Part shown: positions 59,071 through 64,000 of the stretch, in pieces
Layout: each line of letters opens with the position of its first letter
How positions within the stretch are numbered: position 1 is the stretch's first letter
Assembly (NCBI RefSeq): GCF_003351765.1
Contig: NZ_CP031229.1
Location: 620,001-684,000, forward strand
Length of the DNA stretch: 64,000 nucleotides
Reading direction: 5' to 3'
From: Ornithinimicrobium avium
Lineage (GTDB): Bacteria; Actinomycetota; Actinomycetes; Actinomycetales; Dermatophilaceae
Program-made: the position numbers and the translations under genes
Notes under the pieces: generated by a model
The model's database searches: none
The model's input: only the letters and a program-made list of their open reading frames with translations
Told to the model about the DNA's origin: nothing

Positions 59071-60536
59071 CGCACACCCCGCATCCTGCGGGTGATCCAC
59101 GGCGAGAGCGCGAGGAGCACCAGGCCGATGCCGATCGTCACGGCGCCGAGCGAGCCGAAGTAGACGACCTCGTTCTCCTCGCTGTAGAAGCCGGCCAGCG
59201 TGCCGGACAGGGCGGTGCCCAGGGCGAGGGACAGATAGAACAGCGCCACCATGAGCACCGGGTAGGCCTTCGGCGCCAGCTTGGTCGACAACGACAGCCC
59301 TACCGGTGAGAGCATCAGCTCGCCCATCGTGGCGACGAGCATGATGAGCGCCACCCACAGCACGGGCACGGCCGCGGTGCCCGCCATGGGCAGGAAGATC
59401 AGGAAGGCGGCCCCCATGAACGCGATGCCGCCGGCGAACTTCACGGGGGTCACCGGCTGCCGGTCGCCCATCTTGGTCCACAGGGCGGCGAAGAGCGGCG
59501 CCAGGACGATGATGAAGAACGGGTTGAAGGACTGCACCCACGGGATCGGCATCGTCCAGTCGCCGAGGAGCGGCAGGCCGGTGAAGTCGCGGTCCAGGCG
59601 GTTGTCGGAGTAGATGGTGATGACGGTGAACTGCTGCTGGAAGAGCGCCCAGAAGGCGACCGACCCGACGAACATCGGGATGAAGGCGACCACCCTGGAG
59701 CGCTCGTCGCCCTGCACGTCCTTGCTGGTGAGCAGCACGGTGAAGAGCACGAGGGCGGCGACGACGATGGCGCCGACGACGACGTTGGCGAGGTTGTGGG
59801 CGTTCAGCCAGCCCGCGACGACGGCGAGGACGACCACGACGACCACGCCGACGGCGATGAGGGCGTAGCGCGCGTACTGGCTGCGCGGGAGAGGGTCGGG
59901 AACGTGGTGGACCGACTCGGGCAGGGTGCGGCGGGCGAGGGTGTACTGCAGCAGGCCGAAGGCCATCCCGACCGCCGCGAGCCCGAAGCCCAGGTGGAAG
60001 CCCCACCGCTGCTGGGTGAGGCCGGTCAGCAGCGGCCCGATGAGGCCGCCGATGTTGATGCCCATGTAGAAGATCGAGAAGCCGGCGTCCCGCCGGTTGT
60101 CCCCTTCCCCGTAGAGCGCGCCGACGAGGTTGGTGATCGTGGCCTTCAGCCCGCCGGAGCCGAGCGCGATGCAGATCAGCCCGGTCGCGAGACCGGCGAC
60201 CGCGGGGATGAGGGCCAGGGAGAGGTGCCCGACCATGATGAGCACCGCGCTGCCGAACATCGTCCGCTCGGAGCCGAAGATCCGGTCGGCGACCCATCCG
60301 CCCAGGATCGAGAAGAGGTAGACCGACCCGCCGTAGGCGCCGACGATCCCGGCCGCCGCGGTCTGGTCGATGCCCAGGCCGCCGTCGGCGACCTCGAAGT
60401 ACATGTAGAGCAGGACGATGCCCTGCATGCCGTAGAAGGAGAAGCGCTCCCACAGCTCCACGCTGAAGAGGTTGGCCAGCCCGCGGGGCTGGCCGAAGAA
60501 GCCGGTCTCCTGGTCGTCCCGCTCCCGAATCACCAT
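59067..60536 (-). CDS. Proton-dependent oligopeptide transporter (POT/PTR2)
   Basis: A 489-aa, 14-helix peptide importer of the DtpT type. The first helix shows FSVELWERFSFYGMQGIVLLYM with the E-x-x-E-R-like proton-coupling motif, and later FYMGINIGGLIGPLLTG is characteristic. ATG 60536 is used, and a GTG three codons upstream is possible. It forms a two-gene operon with the Xaa-Pro peptidase. Confidence 0.93.
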   Translation of the reverse strand: MVIRERDDQETGFFGQPRGLANLFSVELWERFSFYGMQGIVLLYMYFEVADGGLGIDQTAAAGIVGAYGGSVYLFSILGGWVADRIFGSERTMFGSAVLIMVGHLSLALIPAVAGLATGLICIALGSGGLKATITNLVGALYGEGDNRRDAGFSIFYMGINIGGLIGPLLTGLTQQRWGFHLGFGLAAVGMAFGLLQYTLARRTLPESVHHVPDPLPRSQYARYALIAVGVVVVVVLAVVAGWLNAHNLANVVVGAIVVAALVLFTVLLTSKDVQGDERSRVVAFIPMFVGSVAFWALFQQQFTVITIYSDNRLDRDFTGLPLLGDWTMPIPWVQSFNPFFIIVLAPLFAALWTKMGDRQPVTPVKFAGGIAFMGAAFLIFLPMAGTAAVPVLWVALIMLVATMGELMLSPVGLSLSTKLAPKAYPVLMVALFYLSLALGTALSGTLAGFYSEENEVVYFGSLGAVTIGIGLVLLALSPWITRRMRGVR

Positions 60537-60598
60537 GCCGCCCACCGTCGCACCGGGGGACGCCGCTGTCCACCCGACCGCTCGACGTCCGCCTCAGC

Positions 60599-60621
60599 AG
60601 CGGACCAGGACCTGGTCCGCT
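60599..60621. repeat. 23-bp palindrome between the POT gene and hisIE
   Basis: AGCGGACCAGG (60599-60609), a central A and CCTGGTCCGCT (60611-60621) form an uninterrupted inverted repeat. It lies 24 nt beyond the hisIE stop and 63 nt before the POT start on the same strand. It could be the his terminator, though the loop would be tiny, or an operator for the peptide genes. Confidence 0.5.
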
Positions 60622-60645
60622 CCGCGCGACCGGGCCCCGGCGCTC

Positions 60646-61269
60646 TCAGGCGTGCCGCTGCCTGAGCACCCCCTCCAGGTCTGCCAGGCCCAGGCCGCGC
60701 GAGCGCAGGAGCACGAGCAGGTGGTAGACGAGGTCGGCGGACTCCCCCAGCAGCTCCTCGTCGTCCTGGACCACCGCGGCGAGGGCGGTCTCGACGCCCT
60801 CCTCGCCGACCTTCTGGGCGATCCGGCGCAGCCCGCCGCTGAACAGGCTGGAGGTGTAGGACCCCTCCGGCATCTCCTCGTGCCGGGCGGCCACGACGCC
60901 GTCGAGCTCGTGCACGAACGAGCCGGGCAGCGCGTCCGCGCCGAAGCACGTGTCCTCCCCCGTGTGGCAGGTGGGACCGGCGGGCACGGCGTGCAGCAGC
61001 AGGGTGTCGCGGTCGCAGTCCAGCTCGACGGTCTCGACGGCCAGGGTGTTGCCGCTGGTCTCCCCCTTGGTCCACCGCTGCCCGCGGCTGCGGGAGAAGA
61101 ACGTCGCCAGGCCGGTCTCCAGCGTCCGCGTCAGGGCGCCCTCGTCGAGGAAGCCGACCATGAGCACCTGACCGGTCCGGGCGTGCTGCACCACCCCGGG
61201 CACCAGCCCGCCGGCCTTGGCGAAGTCGACGTCGGCGACGCCGAGGCCTTCGGGCAGCAGGCGGGTCAT
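60646..61269 (-). CDS. hisI: HisIE: phosphoribosyl-AMP cyclohydrolase / phosphoribosyl-ATP pyrophosphatase
   Basis: A 207-aa fused enzyme for histidine synthesis steps 2 and 3. Residues 1-115 form HisI, with FFSRSRGQRWTKGETSGN and the zinc and catalytic Cys set in ELDCDRDTLL and GPTCHTGEDTC. Residues 120-205 form HisE with GSYTSSLFSGGLRRIAQKVGEE. Actinobacteria usually keep hisI and hisE apart, and the sequence resembles proteobacterial HisIE. Its ATG overlaps the hisF stop (ATGA). It is the last gene of the operon. Confidence 0.94.
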   Translation of the reverse strand: MTRLLPEGLGVADVDFAKAGGLVPGVVQHARTGQVLMVGFLDEGALTRTLETGLATFFSRSRGQRWTKGETSGNTLAVETVELDCDRDTLLLHAVPAGPTCHTGEDTCFGADALPGSFVHELDGVVAARHEEMPEGSYTSSLFSGGLRRIAQKVGEEGVETALAAVVQDDEELLGESADLVYHLLVLLRSRGLGLADLEGVLRQRHA

Positions 61270-62057
61270 GCGCGCACCCCGTCGACCTCGCGCACCAGCA
61301 CGCCCGCCTCGGCCAGCTCCCGCTTGAGCGCCGGGATGGCGATGACGCCGGAGTGGAAGACGGTCGCCGCGAGGGCTCCGTCGACGTCCGCCTCGCGGAA
61401 GACCTCGGTGAAGTGCTCCGGCGCGCCCGCACCCCCGCTGGCCACCAGCGGCACCGCGCAGACGGCGCGGACGGCGCGGAGCTGCTCCACGTCATACCCC
61501 TCGCGGACGCCGTCGGAGCCCATGGCGTTGAGCACCACCTCACCCGCGCCCAGGCGGACGACCTCCTGCACCCACTCCAGGGTGCCGACCGGCAGCGCGC
61601 GGGTGGCGTCGGGGTCACCGGTCAGCTGGCGCACCCGCCAGACCCCGTCGTCGTCGCGGAGCGAGTCGACCCCGACGACCACGCACTGCACCCCGAAGGC
61701 GTCGGCCAGCTCGCGGACGAGCTCCGGCCGCTGGGTCGCGGGGGTGTTGACCGAGATCTTGTCGGCGCCCGCGTGCAGCACCGCGCGCGCGGCCTCCACC
61801 GAGCGGATGCCGCCCGCGACGCAGAACGGCACGTCGATCGCCCTGGCGACCCGCGTCACCCAGGCGGTGTCCACGGCGCGCCCCTGCGGGCTGGCGGTGA
61901 TGTCGTAGAAGACCAGCTCGTCGGCGCCCTCGCGGGCGTAGCGCGTGGCCAGCCCGACGATGTCGCCCATGTCGCGGTGGTCGCGGAAGCGGGTGCCCTT
62001 GACCACGCGCCCGTCGCGCACGTCCAGGCAGGGGATGATGCGGCGGGCCAGGGTCAC
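61266..62057 (-). CDS. hisF: Imidazole glycerol phosphate synthase cyclase subunit
   Basis: A 263-aa TIM barrel. LARRIIPCLDVRDGRVVKG carries the first catalytic Asp, and the second is in VVLNAMGSDGVREGYD. It converts PRFAR plus ammonia from HisH to imidazole glycerol phosphate. The phrase GADELVFYDITASPQGRAVD is of a proteobacterial type. GTG 62057 overlaps the hisA stop (GTGA). Confidence 0.95.
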   Translation of the reverse strand: MTLARRIIPCLDVRDGRVVKGTRFRDHRDMGDIVGLATRYAREGADELVFYDITASPQGRAVDTAWVTRVARAIDVPFCVAGGIRSVEAARAVLHAGADKISVNTPATQRPELVRELADAFGVQCVVVGVDSLRDDDGVWRVRQLTGDPDATRALPVGTLEWVQEVVRLGAGEVVLNAMGSDGVREGYDVEQLRAVRAVCAVPLVASGGAGAPEHFTEVFREADVDGALAATVFHSGVIAIPALKRELAEAGVLVREVDGVRA

Positions 62058-62812
62058 AGCCCCTCCTCGTGGATGGCGTCGGTCAGGGACAGCCGGCCCT
62101 CCAGGAGCGCCTTGCCCAGGATGATCCCGGCGCACCCGGTGCGCCGGGCGGTGCGCACGTCGTCGACGTTGCGGGCGCCGCCGGAGGCCTGCAGCTGCAG
62201 GTCGGGGGTGGAGCGGGTGAGCATCGTGTAGAGGTGGAAGTTGGGCCCCCCGAGCGTGCCGTCCCGCCCGATGTCGGTGGTGAGCACGTGCTCCAGCCCG
62301 GACCCGTGGTAGCGGTGCAGGCAGCTGACCAGGTCACCGCTGCCGTCCATGCCGGTCCACCCGTCGACCGCGACCTGCCAGGTGCCGTCGGCGCGGATGC
62401 GGGTGTCGAGCGCGACGGTGATGCGGTCCGGCCCGAACCGGTCCAGCCAGCCGATGACGGTGTCCGGCTCGCGGACGGCCAGGGAACCCACGACCACCCG
62501 GGTGGCGCCGGCGTCCAGGACGCGCCGGACGTCGTCGGCGCAGCGCACCCCACCGCCGGTCTGCACCATCAGGCCGGTGCGCTCGACGATCCGCTCCAGG
62601 GTCGCATCGAGGGTGTAGCGGCCCTCGCGGGCGGCGTCGAGGTCGACCAGGTGCAGCCAGCGGGCGCCGGCCCGGGCGTAGCCCTCGGCGACCGTCACCG
62701 GGTCGCCGGGGTAGCGCGTCTCCTGGTCGTAGTCACCCTTGAGGAGGCGGACGACGGCGCCGGAGCGCACGTCGATGGCGGGGTAGACGGTGAAAGGGGT
62801 GTTGCTGCTCAC
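62054..62812 (-). CDS. hisA: ProFAR isomerase HisA
   Basis: A 252-aa TIM barrel that isomerises ProFAR to PRFAR. Asp14 is in YPAIDVRSGAVVRL, and the second acid is in LTTDIGRDGTLGGPN. Actinobacteria normally have PriA, a dual HisA/TrpF enzyme. This protein (for example TGLMVQTGGGVR and CAGIILGKALLEGRL) looks like gamma-proteobacterial HisA, so a separate trpF may be needed elsewhere. It lies 45 nt after hisH. Confidence 0.93.
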   Translation of the reverse strand: MSSNTPFTVYPAIDVRSGAVVRLLKGDYDQETRYPGDPVTVAEGYARAGARWLHLVDLDAAREGRYTLDATLERIVERTGLMVQTGGGVRCADDVRRVLDAGATRVVVGSLAVREPDTVIGWLDRFGPDRITVALDTRIRADGTWQVAVDGWTGMDGSGDLVSCLHRYHGSGLEHVLTTDIGRDGTLGGPNFHLYTMLTRSTPDLQLQASGGARNVDDVRTARRTGCAGIILGKALLEGRLSLTDAIHEEGL

Positions 62813-62857
62813 GCGTGGATCACTTCCCGTGGTCTGGGTCCGGGGAGGTGGCGGGCC

Positions 62858-63472
62858 TCATCGCCCGACCTCCTCGACGAAGTTTCTCAGGAGCCTGGCA
62901 CCGACGGCGCCCGAACGCTCCGGGTGGAACTGTGCGCCCCACCGCAGCCCGGCGCGCACGACCGCGCTGACGGTGGTGCCGTGGGTGGTGGAGGCGATGG
63001 TCGTCGGACCCGTCGGGGCGGCGTAGGAGTGCACGAAGTAGGCCCGCTCCCCCGCCGCCACGCCCCGTAGCAGCGGGTCGTCGGCGAGGTCCTCGAGGGT
63101 GTTCCAGCCCATGTGCGGCACCCGGACGCCCGGGGAGGGTGGTATGGCGCGCACCTCGCCCGGGAGGAGCCCCAGCATCGGCACGCCGCCGTCCTCCTCG
63201 GAGCGCTCCAGGAGCAGCTGCATCCCGAGGCAGACGCCCAGCAGCGGGGCCTGCACGTCGTGCAGGACCTGCTCCAGCCCGGACTCGCGCAGCCGCCGCA
63301 TCGCCGCCGCGGCGGCGCCCACGCCGGGGAGAACGACGCGGTCGGCGGCCAGGATGTCGCCGGGGTCGGCGGTGAGGCGCGCGGTCGCGCCGACCCGTTC
63401 CAGGGCGGCGGTGACCGAGCCGATGTTGGCGCCGCCGGAGTCGACGATCGCCACCCTCCGTGCGCGGCTCAC
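62858..63472 (-). CDS. hisH: Imidazole glycerol phosphate synthase amidotransferase subunit
   Basis: A 204-aa class I glutaminase that feeds ammonia to HisF. The nucleophile is the Cys in LLGVCLGMQLLLERS, and the His/Glu pair is in GAQFHPERSG. The oxyanion strand is VLPGVGAA. GTG 63472 is used. The gene lies 22 nt after hisB and follows the usual B-H-A-F order. Confidence 0.95.
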   Translation of the reverse strand: MSRARRVAIVDSGGANIGSVTAALERVGATARLTADPGDILAADRVVLPGVGAAAAAMRRLRESGLEQVLHDVQAPLLGVCLGMQLLLERSEEDGGVPMLGLLPGEVRAIPPSPGVRVPHMGWNTLEDLADDPLLRGVAAGERAYFVHSYAAPTGPTTIASTTHGTTVSAVVRAGLRWGAQFHPERSGAVGARLLRNFVEEVGR

Positions 63473-63494
63473 GAGCCCGTCCCCGCCCCGGACC

Positions 63495-64000
63495 TCACAG
63501 GACGCCCTTGGTCGAGGGCAGCTCGGTGGCGTCGCCCTGCCGGGCCAGGGCCTGGCGCAGCGCGCGGGCGACGGCCTTGAAGCCGACCTCGATCTGGTGG
63601 TGGGTGTTCTCCCCGGTCACCGACAGGTGCAGGGTGCAGCGCAGCGCGTCGGCGAAGGAGCGCCAGAAGTGCTCGACCATCTCGGTGGGGAACTCCCCGA
63701 CGCTGGGCCGCTGGAAGCTGCCCTCGTAGCGGAAGAACGGCCGGCCGGACAGGTCGATCGCGGCGGAGGCCCGGGCCTCGTCCATCGGCGCGGTGAACCC
63801 GTAGCGGCCGATGCCGCGCTTGTCCCCCAGCGCCTCGCGGAGGGCCTGGCCGATCGCGAGCGCCACGTCCTCCACGGTGTGGTGCTCGTCGATGTGCAGG
63901 TCCCCGTCGCAGCGGACCGTCATCGCGAAGCCTCCGTGCTTGGCGAGCTGGTCGAGCATGTGGTCGAAGAAGCCCACGCCGGTCTCGGCGTCGCCGCCGG
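63495..64000 (-). CDS. hisB: Imidazole glycerol phosphate dehydratase, N-terminus cut by window edge
   Basis: The C-terminal 168 codons of HisB. The two metal motifs appear as DEHHTVEDVALAIGQAL and ENTHHQIEVGFKAVARAL, with TGVGFFDHMLDQLAKHG upstream and ending LPSTKGVL. Reading continues open to the right edge. Whether it carries an N-terminal histidinol phosphatase domain, as in E. coli, cannot be seen. Confidence 0.94.
   Translation of the reverse strand, partial: GGDAETGVGFFDHMLDQLAKHGGFAMTVRCDGDLHIDEHHTVEDVALAIGQALREALGDKRGIGRYGFTAPMDEARASAAIDLSGRPFFRYEGSFQRPSVGEFPTEMVEHFWRSFADALRCTLHLSVTGENTHHQIEVGFKAVARALRQALARQGDATELPSTKGVL

Overview
The window is GC-rich, densely packed bacterial DNA from an actinomycete, most likely of the Micrococcales/Intrasporangiaceae type. 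The evidence is RbpA, FHA (GarA-like) and paired MerR regulators, a DUF881-Sbp-DUF881 set, a separate Ppm1-type mannosyltransferase, frequent GTG starts and many leaderless-type promoters. The block from the CDP-alcohol phosphatidyltransferase to gcvP (35.1-44.0 kb) follows the order of Mycobacterium tuberculosis Rv1822-Rv1832. The block parA-scpA-scpB-rluB...cmk...der (44.2-53.0 kb) follows Rv1708-Rv1713 with insertions.

Layout. 0-6.6 kb: a lysine degradation cluster. kamA (truncated by the left edge) diverges from kdd, an amidohydrolase, kamD, kamE and kal, which overlap and form one operon. 6.6-8.2 kb: an intergenic region with a strong-looking promoter, a palindrome and a tiny reading frame, followed by an IS110-family element with a candidate bridge RNA region. 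8.4-11.8 kb: lnt, ppm1, fxsA and rbpA (lipoprotein acylation, polyprenol-mannose synthesis, RNA polymerase binding), with a SigR/SigH-like promoter before rbpA. 11.9-21.9 kb: transporters, a sugar mutarotase, an acyltransferase, an SSB-like protein and a large secreted subtilase. At 21.9 kb there is a very good candidate for the chromosomal dif site, and xerD lies at 56-57 kb. Genes left of dif are mainly on the + strand and genes right of it mainly on the - strand, as expected where two replication forks meet, so the window probably covers the replication terminus. 22-33.4 kb: mixed housekeeping and accessory genes. 33.5-41.3 kb: a glutamate-cysteine-ligase-like enzyme, then gcvP under a glycine riboswitch, MerR, BFN nuclease, ftsR, garA and gcvH. 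41.3-44.2 kb: envelope genes and tRNA-Pro(GGG). 44.2-53 kb: der, sufE, rhodanese, cmk, a CycA-type permease, rluB, scpB, scpA and parA. 53-60.6 kb: an efflux pump, an amino acid dehydrogenase, xerD, an Xaa-Pro-type peptidase and a POT peptide transporter. 60.6-64 kb: hisIE, hisF, hisA, hisH and hisB (cut by the right edge). This his operon looks proteobacterial in type, with fused HisIE and HisA rather than PriA.

The genes suggest an organism able to degrade lysine through the B12-dependent aminomutase route, glycine through the riboswitch-controlled cleavage system, and peptides through the secreted subtilase, POT transporter and peptidase. The most notable items are the dif site, the transferred-looking his operon, the IS110 ends with a bridge RNA candidate, the unexplained regulated transcript at 6.7 kb and the repeated leaderless promoter signature.
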